A stretch of 64,000 nucleotides of DNA from Oscillospiraceae bacterium (GTDB taxonomy: Bacteria; Bacillota; Clostridia; Christensenellales; QALW01), in NCBI GenBank assembly GCA_022009755.1, contig CP091722.1, positions 442,001-506,000 of the forward strand. Reading direction: 5' to 3'. The position numbers and the translations under genes are program-made. Shown in pieces: positions 1-9,313 of this stretch; within the stretch, counting starts at the first letter, position 1; each line of letters begins with the position of its first letter. A model generated the notes under the pieces. The model worked only from the letters and a program-made list of their open reading frames with translations, searched no databases and had not been told where the DNA came from.

Positions 1-1
1 G

Positions 2-1732
2 CACGCAGTAACCAGAGCGGCCGGCGGCCTTGACATAACATGCGAGGTGCATTTTGATATAGTACACCCCTTTGATGTTAAAGACGGTGTAATGCTTTAT
101 ATGCGCAAGGAACGCCCTATTTATGCTCTTGCCCTTTCCGCTGCACAGTGGAGGGTTGAGGAAGCGGCGGTGCGCATAAATGCGCAATCAGGTAAAAGAC
201 TTGATAAAAAAGAAGTGGAGAGCTATATACGCAGCTGCATAAAGCGCATATTTTCGGTTGATTTCAGGGTGGAAATGACGGCACAGGAGGATGCCGGGCC
301 GGTAACTCAGGAAGAATATGAACGCACAAGGGAAGAATTGAGCCGCAGGATTATACTTAAAAACGCATCAGGCTCAGTGCAGGAGCCTGATGAAGCCCTT
401 GTGCCGCCGCCGGGGGACGAATATGCTCCGCAGGACGGAGAGCCCGTGCAGGATGCTTTAGGCGCGGACGCAAATACACAGGAAAAGCACGGAAAACCGG
501 CTTATAACAGTGATAATAAAAAGGCGGCCGACCAAAAGGGCAGCAGGGAGCAGGATAATTCCTCCCGCCGTCAGCGCATGAACCCGGACAGAATATACGG
601 GCCGGACATTAAGGATAAGCAGACTCCCATAAACGAGCTTAACGAGTTTTCCGGCAGAGTATGCGTTGAGGGTGAAGTGCTGGCAGTGGAGAGCAAGGCG
701 CTTCGCAACGGTGAAAAAACAATACTTACCGTTGACATAACGGATTATACCGGTTCGGTACGCTGCAAGCTTTTTGTAAAGAATGAGCTGGTGGAGGAAA
801 TATGTGAAAATGTCCGTCAAGGTGTAAGGATAGTGGTGGGCGGAGACTACACCATTGATTCCTTTGCGCGGGAGCATGTGGTAATGGTTCGCAGTATCGC
901 TAAAAGCAGCGTACGGATCATAGAGGAGGATACTGCGCCCGTAAAGAGAGTGGAGCTGCATCTTCATACCAGGCTGAGCGAGATGGACAGCGTCGTAAAC
1001 CCGTCGGAGCTTGTAAAGCTGCTTAAGGCCTACGGTCACGACTGCGTTGCCATAACCGATCACGGAGTTGTGCAGGCCTATCCCGACATGGAGGCAGCCA
1101 TTGCCAAGCAAAAGCTGAATATCAAGCTGCTGTTCGGACTTGAGGGGTACTTATTTGACGATAAGGTGCCCATGCTGAGCATAGACGACACGCCTCTTTC
1201 GGAGCCGGAATATGTGGTGTTTGACCTTGAAACAACGGGACTGGATTCACAAAGCGACAGAATAATTGAAATAGCCGCCGTAAAGGTAAAAGACGGCGAG
1301 GTCGTGGGCAGATTTTCCACTTTTGTGGATCCGGAACGGAATATATCCGATAAAATTGTCCGGCTTACCGGCATTACAAATTCCATGGTAGCGGGAGCAC
1401 CCGATCAAAAAACGGCCGTTTCCTCTTTTCTTGATTTTGCACGCGGCAGCATACTTGTGGCGCATAACGCAGCCTTTGATACTTCCTTTATACGCTATGC
1501 CTGCAATAAATTCGGGTTTGAATACGGCTTTGCGGCACTGGATACGCTGGCGCTTTCAAGGCTGCTTTACCCGGAGCTTAAGGCGCATAAGCTTGATAAG
1601 GTGTGCGAGCACCTGCATGTGTTATTGGACGGGCATCACCGCGCAATAAATGATGCGGAGGCAACGGCCGGAATAATGCTTAAATGTTTGCCGAGCTTGA
1701 AAAACGCGGTATTACTACTTCGGAGCAGATGA
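2..1732 (+). CDS. polC: DNA polymerase III alpha subunit PolC, N-terminal segment (5' partial, frameshifted)
   Basis: Gram-positive replicative DNA polymerase. The frame is open from base 2, so the true start lies left of the window; the GTG at 47 is internal. The order of parts is an N-terminal domain, a charged linker, an OB-fold (about 640-880), the first half of the PHP domain (about 940-1170, HLHT and TDHG motifs) and the DEDD proofreading exonuclease inserted in the PHP domain (about 1209-1690, FDLETTG motif). This arrangement is diagnostic of PolC rather than DnaE. The frame is lost near 1684 in a run of three A. One extra A joins it to the next segment without loss of sequence. The tail after 1684 is out of frame. 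Confidence 0.95.
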   Translation, partial: HAVTRAAGGLDITCEVHFDIVHPFDVKDGVMLYMRKERPIYALALSAAQWRVEEAAVRINAQSGKRLDKKEVESYIRSCIKRIFSVDFRVEMTAQEDAGPVTQEEYERTREELSRRIILKNASGSVQEPDEALVPPPGDEYAPQDGEPVQDALGADANTQEKHGKPAYNSDNKKAADQKGSREQDNSSRRQRMNPDRIYGPDIKDKQTPINELNEFSGRVCVEGEVLAVESKALRNGEKTILTVDITDYTGSVRCKLFVKNELVEEICENVRQGVRIVVGGDYTIDSFAREHVVMVRSIAKSSVRIIEEDTAPVKRVELHLHTRLSEMDSVVNPSELVKLLKAYGHDCVAITDHGVVQAYPDMEAAIAKQKLNIKLLFGLEGYLFDDKVPMLSIDDTPLSEPEYVVFDLETTGLDSQSDRIIEIAAVKVKDGEVVGRFSTFVDPERNISDKIVRLTGITNSMVAGAPDQKTAVSSFLDFARGSILVAHNAAFDTSFIRYACNKFGFEYGFAALDTLALSRLLYPELKAHKLDKVCEHLHVLLDGHHRAINDAEATAGIMLKCLPSLKNAVLLLRSR

Positions 1733-4257
1733 ATACTGCTGCGGGAAGCATAGCAACGGGCGAAACCTATCATATCATAATTTTTGCAAAGAACAAGCAG
1801 GGGCTGTTCAACCTTTATAAATTGGTAAGCGAGTCGCACTTAAACTATTTCAAGCGGCGTCCGCGGATACCGCGCAGCCTGCTGAATAAGCTCAGAGACG
1901 GCCTAATTCTGGGCAGCGCCTGCGAGGCGGGGGAGCTGTACAGGGCTATTGTAAACCGCGAAAGCGACGAGCATATAAGACGCATAGCGGAATTCTATGA
2001 TTTTCTTGAGGTTCAGCCGATAGGGAACAATGCCTTTATGATAAGAGAAGGAAAGGTTTCCGGGGAAAAAGAGCTTCAGGATTTCAACAAGTATATTATT
2101 GAATTGGGCGAGCGCATGGGCAAGCCCGTTGTTGCAACGGGCGATGTGCATTTTTTGCGCAAGCGTGATGAGTGCTTCCGCCGAATAATCATGGCCGGAC
2201 AGGGTTTTGAGGATGCGGATAATCAGCCGCCGCTTTATTACAGAACCACGCAGGAAATGCTGGATGAATTCTCATATCTTCCGCCGGAGAAGGCTCGCGA
2301 GATAGTTATCGAAAACACACGCAAGATTGCCGATATGTGTACTCCCATGGAGTCCTTCCCGAGGGACAGGCTGTATACTCCGAAAATGGAGGGGGCAGAG
2401 GAAGAAATACGCGCCATGGCAATGGAAAAGGCGCACAGGATATACGGCGATGTTTTACCCGAAATAGTGGAAAAGCGCCTTGATAAAGAGCTTACCGCTA
2501 TAATCAAGCACGGATTTGCGGTGCTGTATCTTATTGCTCATAAGGTCGTAAATAAATCTCTTTCCGATGGCTATCTTGTGGGTTCCCGCGGCTCCGTAGG
2601 CTCTTCGTTTGCTGCCACAATGACGGATATTACCGAGGTAAATCCGCTGCCGCCGCATTATGTCTGCCCGAACTGCCGGTATTCCGATTTTAATGTGGAT
2701 ACCGAGAAATACGGCTGCGGTTTTGACCTTCCGCGTATCCCGTGCCCCAAATGCGGCACCGAAATGGACAGACAGGGCTTTGATATACCCTTTGAGGTGT
2801 TTATGGGCTTTAACGGCGACAAAGCGCCGGATATCGACCTTAACTTTTCCGGCGTATATCAGCCCGTTATCCATAAGTACATTGAGGAGCTTTTCGGGCA
2901 CGATAATGTGTTCAGGGCCGGCACAATAGCCGGTGTGGCCGATAAAACCGCCATCGGCTATGTGCTCAAATACTGCCAGGAGCGCGGGATTACCGTAAGC
3001 AATGCCGAAAAACAGCGTTTGGCCTCCGGAATAATTGATGTTAAGCGCACCACCGGGCAGCATCCTGCCGGCATGGTAGTGCTGCCCAAGGAATACCAGA
3101 TATATGAATTCACGCCGATACAGTATCCGTCCAATGATGCAACAAAGGGTGTTATAACCACACACTTTGATTTTAATTCGCTGCATGATACCCTGCTTAA
3201 GCTTGATATACTGGGGCACGATGATCCGACAACCATTAAAATGCTGGAAAAGCTTACGGGCATCGATGCGCGAAGCATACCCCTTGACGATCCTGCCGTA
3301 ATGTCGCTGTTTCTTTCAACGGAGGCTCTGGGTGTATCGGCGCAGGAGCTTGGTACGCCCGTGGGCACCTTCGGTATACCGGAATTCGGAACAAAATTCG
3401 TACGCAAAATGCTTGTGGAAACAAAACCGGTAAGCTTTGCCGACCTTGTGCGAATTTCGGGGCTGAGCCACGGTACGGATGTGTGGACAAACAACGCGCA
3501 GGTGCTTGTCGACACCGGCGTTGCAAAGCTGCCGGAGCTTATCTGTACCCGTGAGGATATCATGAATAAGCTTATCCATAAAGGTGCGCCGGAGTCAATT
3601 GCGTTCAAAACCATGGAAACGGTTCGTAAGGGCCGTAAGATGACGGAGGAAATGGAGCAGGCAATGGTGGATGTCGATATGCCGCAGTGGTTCATCGATT
3701 CCTGCCATAAAATCAAATATATGTTCCCAAAGGCACATGCGGCCGCATATGTTACCATGGCGCTGAGGATCGCCTATTTCAAGGTGCATTACCCGCAGGC
3801 CTACTACATAGCCTACTTTACGGTGCGTGCGGACGATTTTGACATATCGCTTATGCAGGGCGGAGTGGAAAGCATACGGGCGCAGATAGAAGAGCTTTAC
3901 GCAAAAACCGATCTTAATGCAAGGGAAAAGGGGATACTGACAATGCTGGAGCTGGCGCTTGAAATGAAGCTCCGCGGATTGGATTTCTCCAATATAGACA
4001 TATATAAATCGGCAGCGACGGATTTTCTGCCAGAGGGAGAAAATATAATCAGACCTCCGCTTAACGCCATTGCAGGCTTGGGCGACGCAGCGGCGCAAAG
4101 CATTGTGGAAGCGCGAAAGGATGGAGAATTCAGCTCTCAGAATGATCTGCTTGCCCGCACAAAGCTGTCAAAATCGCTGCTTGACACAATGGCGAATTAC
4201 GGCTGTCTGCGCGGGCTTCCCGAAAGCGAGCAGTATGTGCTTTTTCAGCTGGATTAA
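1684..4257 (+). CDS. polC: DNA polymerase III alpha subunit PolC, C-terminal segment
   Basis: This segment continues polC in the -1 frame from the break near 1684. It holds the second half of the PHP domain, the polymerase palm with the acidic motif DKAPDIDLNF (about 2818), a zinc-binding pair of CPxC motifs (about 2664-2760) typical of PolC, fingers, and the helix-hairpin-helix and C-terminal domains to a TAA at 4257. The ATG at 1684 is an internal methionine of the full protein, not a real start. All catalytic regions are intact once the two segments are joined. An essential replicase broken only at a homopolymer argues for a sequence error. Confidence 0.95.
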   Translation: MFAELEKRGITTSEQMNTAAGSIATGETYHIIIFAKNKQGLFNLYKLVSESHLNYFKRRPRIPRSLLNKLRDGLILGSACEAGELYRAIVNRESDEHIRRIAEFYDFLEVQPIGNNAFMIREGKVSGEKELQDFNKYIIELGERMGKPVVATGDVHFLRKRDECFRRIIMAGQGFEDADNQPPLYYRTTQEMLDEFSYLPPEKAREIVIENTRKIADMCTPMESFPRDRLYTPKMEGAEEEIRAMAMEKAHRIYGDVLPEIVEKRLDKELTAIIKHGFAVLYLIAHKVVNKSLSDGYLVGSRGSVGSSFAATMTDITEVNPLPPHYVCPNCRYSDFNVDTEKYGCGFDLPRIPCPKCGTEMDRQGFDIPFEVFMGFNGDKAPDIDLNFSGVYQPVIHKYIEELFGHDNVFRAGTIAGVADKTAIGYVLKYCQERGITVSNAEKQRLASGIIDVKRTTGQHPAGMVVLPKEYQIYEFTPIQYPSNDATKGVITTHFDFNSLHDTLLKLDILGHDDPTTIKMLEKLTGIDARSIPLDDPAVMSLFLSTEALGVSAQELGTPVGTFGIPEFGTKFVRKMLVETKPVSFADLVRISGLSHGTDVWTNNAQVLVDTGVAKLPELICTREDIMNKLIHKGAPESIAFKTMETVRKGRKMTEEMEQAMVDVDMPQWFIDSCHKIKYMFPKAHAAAYVTMALRIAYFKVHYPQAYYIAYFTVRADDFDISLMQGGVESIRAQIEELYAKTDLNAREKGILTMLELALEMKLRGLDFSNIDIYKSAATDFLPEGENIIRPPLNAIAGLGDAAAQSIVEARKDGEFSSQNDLLARTKLSKSLLDTMANYGCLRGLPESEQYVLFQLD

Positions 4258-4354
4258 GAGTGATATGACTGTGCGGTCTTCTAAACTGTATTTGTAATTC
4301 AACGGCCTTTTCGGGCCTGAAGGCAGCAATTATTCCGAAACGGAGTTGGTTTGT

Positions 4355-4822
4355 TTGGATAAAATCGATGCGAAACTTATTTCTTTGCTACAAAGCAATG
4401 CGCGTATGCCGTTAAAGCAGCTGGCACAGGCGGTGTATCTGTCCTCCCCGGCCACTGCGGCCCGTATTGAAAAGCTGACGCAGGAGGGTATCATTACCGG
4501 TTACAGCGCCAAAGTAAGCAATAAAAGCTTGGGCTGCCCGATAGTGGCTTATATAAACCTTGAGGTATCGCCGTCGCAAAAGCCGCAGTTTTATCCCTTT
4601 ATCAGAAAGTGCAGAAATGTTCTTGAGTGCAGCTGTGTTACCGGGCATTATTCAATGCTTATAAAGGTTGCCTTTGAAAGCACGGAAACACTTGACGCTT
4701 TTATAGGCAGGCTGCAGGAATACGGCAGCACACAAACACAGATAGTGTTTTCCACCGTGGTGGAGCACCGCGATATTGTTATTCAAACAGAGGAGGATTC
4801 ATCTTCAAAGGAAGAAGCGTAG
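4355..4822 (+). CDS. Lrp/AsnC family transcriptional regulator
   Basis: Small DNA-binding regulator of the leucine-responsive/AsnC family, about 155 residues, the usual length. An N-terminal helix-turn-helix (about residues 1-55, with NARMPLKQLA and the recognition-helix region SPATAARIEKL) is followed by a RAM-type alpha-beta ligand-binding domain. The family senses amino acids or related metabolites as oligomers; the ligand here is unknown. The start is taken as TTG at 4355 because CGGAG at 4341-4345 is correctly spaced for it and too close to the alternative TTG at 4346. It lies about 100 bases after polC, and no separate promoter was identified. Confidence 0.88.
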   Translation: MDKIDAKLISLLQSNARMPLKQLAQAVYLSSPATAARIEKLTQEGIITGYSAKVSNKSLGCPIVAYINLEVSPSQKPQFYPFIRKCRNVLECSCVTGHYSMLIKVAFESTETLDAFIGRLQEYGSTQTQIVFSTVVEHRDIVIQTEEDSSSKEEA

Positions 4823-4891
4823 TGCTTGCATTTTGTATGCTTAAGCAGGTTTTGCTATTGATTTAATTTATTTGCGCGGGAGTAAAACAGT

Positions 4892-5320
4892 ATGGATATA
4901 TGGGAAAAGCTTTATGAGAAGGCTCGGAAGGAATATCACCCGGAGGATGTAACGCCCTTTGTGTATGCGCACCATGTTGTATGCGCATTGGAAAGCGAGG
5001 ACGGAACTGTTTATACCGGCTTTTGTATAGAAGCCTGCGGCGGCGTTATGAATCTGTGCGCCGAGCGCGTTGCAGCCCTGAATATGTATGTAAACAGCGG
5101 TCAAACCAAAATCAAAAGGCTGATTGCCTTTAGAGATAAAGCGCCGTTCGGAGGCGGCAGCGGTATGCCGTGCGGTGCATGCCGCGAGTTTTTGTATCAA
5201 TTAAACGAAGAAAACGAAGACATGGAAATAATGGTGGATTATAAAACCGGAGAAACCGTTACGCTTAAGGAGCTTATGCCCAACTGGTGGGGAAAAGAGC
5301 GCTATCTTGAAAATAAATAA
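4892..5320 (+). CDS. Cytidine deaminase family protein
   Basis: Zinc-dependent deaminase of about 142 residues. The signature is complete: CAER supplies one zinc cysteine and the proton-shuttling glutamate, and PCGAC supplies the other two cysteines, as in Bacillus-type cytidine deaminases. Likely reaction is hydrolytic deamination of cytidine or deoxycytidine in pyrimidine salvage. The middle (about residues 40-60) is somewhat unlike canonical Cdd, and related members act on other aminopyrimidines such as blasticidin S, so the substrate is not certain. It is the last gene of the plus-strand group before the tRNA. Confidence 0.85.
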   Translation: MDIWEKLYEKARKEYHPEDVTPFVYAHHVVCALESEDGTVYTGFCIEACGGVMNLCAERVAALNMYVNSGQTKIKRLIAFRDKAPFGGGSGMPCGACREFLYQLNEENEDMEIMVDYKTGETVTLKELMPNWWGKERYLENK

Positions 5321-5443
5321 GAGCATAAGCCGAAGGAAGATGGGCGGAATAATACTTGCTAAACCGCAGTTTGTCCGCATGCATTTTTTGTTACGGCGTC
5401 GCCATAAAGTCTGTGAGTTACGGTCATGATTATGACAAAGTTC

Positions 5444-5472
5444 TTGACAAAACTACTTTAGTCATATATAAT
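5444..5472 (+). promoter_or_regulatory. Promoter of tRNA-Trp
   Basis: A consensus sigma-A promoter: -35 TTGACA at 5444-5449, a 17-base spacer and -10 TATAAT at 5467-5472. The expected transcription start (about 5479) lies just before the tRNA at 5483. Confidence 0.9.
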
Positions 5473-5482
5473 AAATAAAGAT

Positions 5483-5557
5483 AGGGGAGTGGCTCAACGG
5501 TAGAGCAGCGGTCTCCAAAACCGCTGGTTGCGTGTTCGAATCGCGTCTCCCCTGCCA
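5483..5557 (+). tRNA. trnW: tRNA-Trp (anticodon CCA)
   Basis: A complete cloverleaf can be drawn by eye. The 7-bp acceptor stem AGGGGAG/CTCCCCT has discriminator G and an encoded CCA at 5555-5557. The D arm contains GCTC/GAGC, the anticodon loop CTCCAAA places CCA at 5515-5517, and the T loop is TTCGAAT. Anticodon CCA decodes UGG, giving tryptophan. It stands alone with its own promoter and terminator. Confidence 0.96.
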
Positions 5558-5558
5558 A

Positions 5559-5588
5559 AAAACTCCCGCACAGTAGTGCGGGAGTTTT
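5559..5588 (+). terminator. Terminator of tRNA-Trp
   Basis: Perfect hairpin AAAACTCCCGCAC - AGTA - GTGCGGGAGTTTT immediately after the tRNA 3' CCA. The terminal T run completes a Rho-independent terminator. Confidence 0.9.
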
Positions 5589-5680
5589 ACTTATTACCTC
5601 TTCACTTTTCACTCTTCACTTACATGTACATGCGGAAGGTTTTGGAGGTAATAAGTAACAGTGAACAGTGAAGAAGTGAT
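5589..5680. repeat. Inverted-repeat element with TTCACT/AGTGAA motifs
   Basis: A perfect 12-bp inverted repeat (ACTTATTACCTC at 5589-5600, GAGGTAATAAGT at 5645-5656) is followed on each side by short repeated TTCACT-type or AGTGAA-type motifs (5601-5620 and 5657-5679). It resembles a small non-autonomous repeat. No second copy is visible in this window, so the family is not established. Confidence 0.5.
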
Positions 5681-5682
5681 GC

Positions 5683-5713
5683 GGCTTTTCGCCAAGGCGA
5701 AAAGCGTTTTTTA
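5683..5713 (+). terminator. Rho-independent terminator-like hairpin
   Basis: GCTTTTCGCC at 5684-5693 pairs with GGCGAAAAGC at 5696-5705 and is followed by six T. It lies at the end of the inverted-repeat element and may be a second terminator for the tRNA transcript. Confidence 0.55.
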
Positions 5714-5763
5714 TTATTTAATGGTGGTAAAGTGATGAATTTTGCAGTACAATTGCGAAATAC

Positions 5764-5793
5764 AAAAAACGGTCTCCGAAGAGACCGTTTTTT
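5764..5793 (-). terminator. Terminator of fructose-bisphosphate aldolase gene
   Basis: A-run, CGGTCTC, CGAA loop, GAGACCG, T-run; symmetric and usable on either strand. It lies just past the aldolase stop at 5810 on the minus strand. Confidence 0.85.
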
Positions 5794-5809
5794 ACTAAAA
5801 GCTAAATAA

Positions 5810-6739
5810 TTAAGCCTTGCCGTTGCAGCCGAGCACACAGTTGATCTTATGTGATACAACCTCGCGTACAGCATCTCTTGCGGGTGCAAGATACTGTCTG
5901 GGATCAAAATGAGTGGGATACTCATAAAGGTGCTTGCGGATAGCGGCGGTAACAGCCAATCTGAGATCGGAGTCGATATTTATCTTGCATACCGCCATAG
6001 AAGCAGCCTTACGCAGCAGATCCTCCGGCACGCCCTGTGCGCCGGGCATTTCTCCGCCGTACTGCTCAATAATCTTTACATACTCCGGCATAACACTGGA
6101 AGCGCCGTGAAGCACGATGGGGAAGCCGGGCAGTCTGCGGCCGACCTCTTCCAGAATATCAAAGCGCAGTCTGGGAGTTCCCTTGAATTTGAAGGCTCCG
6201 TGGCTGGTGCCGATGGCTATTGCCAAAGAATCAACGCCGGTGCGGGAAACAAATTCCTGAACCTCATCGGGGTGCGTATAGCAGGAATCCTCGGGGGCTA
6301 CATTAACATCATCCTCAACGCCGGCCAGCTTGCCAAGCTCGGCTTCTACAACCACTCCGCGCTCGTGGGCATAATCAACCACGCGGCGGGTGACCTCAAT
6401 GTTTTCTTCAAAAGAATACTTTGAGGCATCGATCATTACCGAGGTAAAGCCGCCGTCTACGCAGGCCTTGCATATATCAAAGCCGTCGCCGTGATCCAGA
6501 TGCAGTGCAATCGGAATATCGGATTCCTCAACAGCAGCCTGCACCAAATGCACCAAATAGTTGTGCTTTGCATATTTGCGTGCGCCTGCGCTTACCTGAA
6601 GAATAAGAGGTGCGCGGTTTTCCATACCGGCTTCAACGATACCCTGAACCAGCTCCATGTTGTTTACATTGAAGGCGCCGATGGCATATCCGCCTTCATA
6701 TGCTTTTTTGAACATTTCCTTTGTGGTAACTAAAGGCAT
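5810..6739 (-). CDS. fba: Class II fructose-1,6-bisphosphate aldolase
   Basis: Glycolytic and gluconeogenic aldolase that cleaves fructose 1,6-bisphosphate to dihydroxyacetone phosphate and glyceraldehyde 3-phosphate with a zinc ion. About 309 residues, the usual class IIB size. The zinc-site motif HLDHGD (with its histidine and aspartate), the glycine-rich IGTSHGAFKF segment and HGASS near the C-terminus are all present. The start is ATG 6739 because AAGGAG lies 8 bases upstream; an in-frame GTG at 6748 is a weaker alternative. It is monocistronic, with its own promoter and terminator. Confidence 0.95.
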   Translation of the reverse strand: MPLVTTKEMFKKAYEGGYAIGAFNVNNMELVQGIVEAGMENRAPLILQVSAGARKYAKHNYLVHLVQAAVEESDIPIALHLDHGDGFDICKACVDGGFTSVMIDASKYSFEENIEVTRRVVDYAHERGVVVEAELGKLAGVEDDVNVAPEDSCYTHPDEVQEFVSRTGVDSLAIAIGTSHGAFKFKGTPRLRFDILEEVGRRLPGFPIVLHGASSVMPEYVKIIEQYGGEMPGAQGVPEDLLRKAASMAVCKINIDSDLRLAVTAAIRKHLYEYPTHFDPRQYLAPARDAVREVVSHKINCVLGCNGKA

Positions 6740-6774
6740 ATTATTCACTCCTTGCAGATGAATTTTATGTATAT

Positions 6775-6803
6775 ATTATACAATACACATTGTGTTTTGA
6801 CCA
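6775..6803 (-). promoter_or_regulatory. Candidate promoter of aldolase gene
   Basis: On the minus strand TGGTCA (6798-6803), 17 bases, TATAAT (6775-6780), with TG upstream of the -10 box. It sits about 35 bases before the aldolase start. The -10 is perfect and the -35 is weak. Confidence 0.55.
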
Positions 6804-6958
6804 GCAAATTATGCTTATAAAGTTCAGATTTTGTTGCTGTTTCACACATTTTCACCGTATTGCGGTCAATAATTGGTGCTTCACACATTCCGTAATGTAT
6901 TTTCATCGGGTATAACCGACTGAAGCAGAACATATATCCTTTCTTTGCAATGTTTTTC

Positions 6959-6987
6959 TTGCAATAAATCGCATTGAAATGTATAAT
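6959..6987 (+). promoter_or_regulatory. Candidate promoter of glycosyltransferase gene
   Basis: TTGCAA at 6959-6964, a 17-base spacer and TATAAT at 6982-6987, about 80 bases before the glycosyltransferase start. The rest of the 6740-7067 divergent intergenic region is AT-rich, with two copies of TTCACACATT about 42 bases apart and no other clear element. Confidence 0.65.
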
Positions 6988-7067
6988 AGTTCGTAAAGAG
7001 CAAAACGGCTTTTACATACTGCCAGATGCTTTTTGAGAACAAATTTTTTATGAACGGAGAATCGCAA

Positions 7068-7391
7068 ATGCTGCTGTCGGTGATCATCCCAATGTATAAC
7101 GAGCAGGAGGTCATAAGCGAAACCTACAAGCGCCTTACTGCAATACTTTCAAAAATGGATAACGATTATGAAATGATATTTGTAAATGACGGCAGCAGGG
7201 ATGCCACCATGGATATCATGTCCGCCGTTGCCAAAGAGGACAAGCATGTCAAAATTGTAGAGTTTGCGCGCAATTTCGGGCATCAGGTGGCCGTAACGGC
7301 CGGCATGCTTTACTGCTCCGGCGATGCCGCCGTAATAATCGATGCCGATCTTCAGGATCCCCCGGAGCTTATTCCCCGATATGCTCAATAA
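7068..7391 (+). CDS. GT2 family glycosyltransferase, N-terminal segment (frameshifted)
   Basis: Start of a polyprenyl-phosphate-type glycosyltransferase (DPM1/GtrB/CsbB-like). It has the GT-A nucleotide-sugar fold with SVIIPMYNE at the N-terminus, VNDGSRD, and the DADLQDPPE motif that carries the metal-binding aspartates. The start is ATG 7068 with a GGAGA Shine-Dalgarno; an in-frame ATG at 7050 is less well placed. The frame is lost at four C (7374-7377). With three C it reads straight into the next segment. Confidence 0.85.
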   Translation: MLLSVIIPMYNEQEVISETYKRLTAILSKMDNDYEMIFVNDGSRDATMDIMSAVAKEDKHVKIVEFARNFGHQVAVTAGMLYCSGDAAVIIDADLQDPPELIPRYAQ

Positions 7392-8076
7392 ATGGAAGGA
7401 AGGCTACCAGGTGGTTTACGGAAAGCGCCTTAAGCGCGACGGCGAATCTGCCTTCAAGCTTTTTACGGCCAAAGCCTTTTATAAGTTTATTAACCGTCTT
7501 TCCGGCAATATGATTCCGCAGGATACCGGTGATTTCCGCCTTATCGACCGTTCGGTTATAGATATAATGAACTGTATGCCGGAGCATAACAGGTTTTTGC
7601 GCGGCATGGGCTCATGGGTAGGGTTTAAGCAATATGCATATGAATATCATCGCGATAAGCGCTTTGCCGGCACTACCAAATATCCGCTTAAAAAAATGAT
7701 TCGCCTTGCAAAGGACGGTATAATCTCCTTCAGCAATAAGCCGCTGGAGCTGCTTTCCGCTCTGGGCATATTCAACATTTCATCCGGCTGTATTTGGCTG
7801 CTTGTATTGATAATCATCGCTTTATGCGGCGTCGATTTCGGCGCATGGCAAATTGTTGTTTCCACCATGCTGCTGCTTTGCGGTATACTTCTTGCAGCGA
7901 TGGGTGTAATGGGAGAATATATCGGCCGTATATACGATGAGGCAAAGGGAAGACCGCAGTTCACGGTTGCGCATCTTTATAATTTGATGATGAACAGGAG
8001 CACGACGGTCAGAAGTAGGCATGCCTTCGGGCAATACCCGATGCTTAACAGCATAAAAACACAAACTGAATTTTGA
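7342..8076 (+). CDS. GT2 family glycosyltransferase, C-terminal segment
   Basis: Continues the glycosyltransferase after about 7377. It includes the QDTGDFRLIDR region of the GtrB/CsbB family and two C-terminal membrane helices (about 7756-7810 and 7845-7915). The enzyme therefore probably loads a sugar onto undecaprenyl phosphate at the inner face of the membrane for cell-envelope decoration. The sugar cannot be told from the sequence. The aminopeptidase gene follows after 24 bases and is probably cotranscribed. Confidence 0.87.
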   Translation: MPIFRIPRSLFPDMLNKWKEGYQVVYGKRLKRDGESAFKLFTAKAFYKFINRLSGNMIPQDTGDFRLIDRSVIDIMNCMPEHNRFLRGMGSWVGFKQYAYEYHRDKRFAGTTKYPLKKMIRLAKDGIISFSNKPLELLSALGIFNISSGCIWLLVLIIIALCGVDFGAWQIVVSTMLLLCGILLAAMGVMGEYIGRIYDEAKGRPQFTVAHLYNLMMNRSTTVRSRHAFGQYPMLNSIKTQTEF

Positions 8077-8100
8077 AATCCGAAAGCGAGGTTTTATTAT

Positions 8101-9215
8101 ATGTTTGATCCAAGACAAAAGGAACTGGCTCGTAAGCTGGTCAACTATTCCTGCAAAATCAAAAAAGGCGAGCACTGCCTTGTTGAGATGTTCGGTGTTG
8201 ATACCGTATTTGTAAGCATGATTGTGGAGGAGATATACAATGCGGGCGGAGTGCCTCATGTATGGCTGCGAGAGCCGGCCGTCCAGCGCGCATTAATCAC
8301 CAATGCTTCTGCTGAGCAGCTTGATGAGGAAGCACTTCACGATGCGGCGCTTATGGATAAAATGGATGCTTATATAGGCATACGCGCCAGCAACAACAGC
8401 AGTGAGATGTCCGATGTACCGCAATCCCAAATGGAGCTTTACACTACAAGATACAGCGCTAAGGTGCACGGAAAGATTCGCGTGCCCAAAACAAAGTGGG
8501 TGATTCTGCGCTATCCGACCCCTGCCATGGCACAGCTTGCGAAATGCTCAACCGAAGCATTTGAAGACTTTTACTTTAATGTATGCAACCTTGACTACGG
8601 CAACATGTCCCGCGCTATGGACAGCCTGAAGGCTCTCATGGAAAAAACGGATAAGGTACGAATCACCGGTCCGAATACCGATCTGACATTCTCAATTAAG
8701 GGAATGAACGCCGTAAAATGCGACGGCGGACGCAACATTCCCGACGGCGAGATATATACAGCGCCCATCAGAAACAGTGTAAACGGCCGTTTGACCTACA
8801 ATACGCCTTCGATGCAGCAGGGTTATGTATTTGAAAACATATCCTTTGTGTTCAAGGATGGCAAAATTGTTGAGGCAACCGCCAATAACACCCGCTTCTC
8901 AATAAGATACTGGATACCGATGAGGGTGCGCGCTACATCGGCGAGTTTTCCTTCGGTATCAATCCGTATATCAATAAACCCATGCTGGATACGCTTTTTG
9001 ATGAAAAAATTGCCGGCAGTATTCATTTTACACCCGGAAAAGCCTATGATACCGCATTTAACGGCAATGTATCCGCAATTCACTGGGATCTTGTATATAT
9101 ACAGACTCCGCAATACGGCGGCGGTGAGATATACTTTGACGATGTTCTTATCCGCAAGGACGGCCGCTTTGTTTTGCCTGAGCTGGACTGCTGCAACCCC
9201 GAAAACCTGAAATAA
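8101..9215 (+). CDS. M29 family aminopeptidase (frameshifted near 8895)
   Basis: Metal-dependent aminopeptidase of the thermophilic M29 family (AmpS/PepS-like), which trims N-terminal residues from peptides in the cytoplasm. The first segment (8101 to about 8895) includes the PDGEIYTAP motif, whose glutamate is a metal ligand. The rest is in the -1 frame: [19 protein letters not shown] and SAIHWDLV, all family landmarks, ending at TAA 9215. Restoring one C at CGC-CTT near 8894 joins them into a protein of about 370 residues, the family length. Read without correction, the first frame runs out of register to 9210. Confidence 0.88.
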
Positions 9216-9264
9216 CCAAGGTTATGCTTGAATAAGGCAACATAACAAACAGATTTTATCACGC

Positions 9265-9290
9265 AAAAATGCAGCAAAACTGCATTTTTG
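9265..9290 (+). terminator. Terminator of aminopeptidase transcript
   Basis: AAAAATGCAG - CAAAA - CTGCATTTTT, a 10-bp perfect stem ending in T, between the aminopeptidase and the aminotransferase. Confidence 0.75.
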
Positions 9291-9313
9291 TTCTACATTC
9301 ACAGGAGGCAAAT

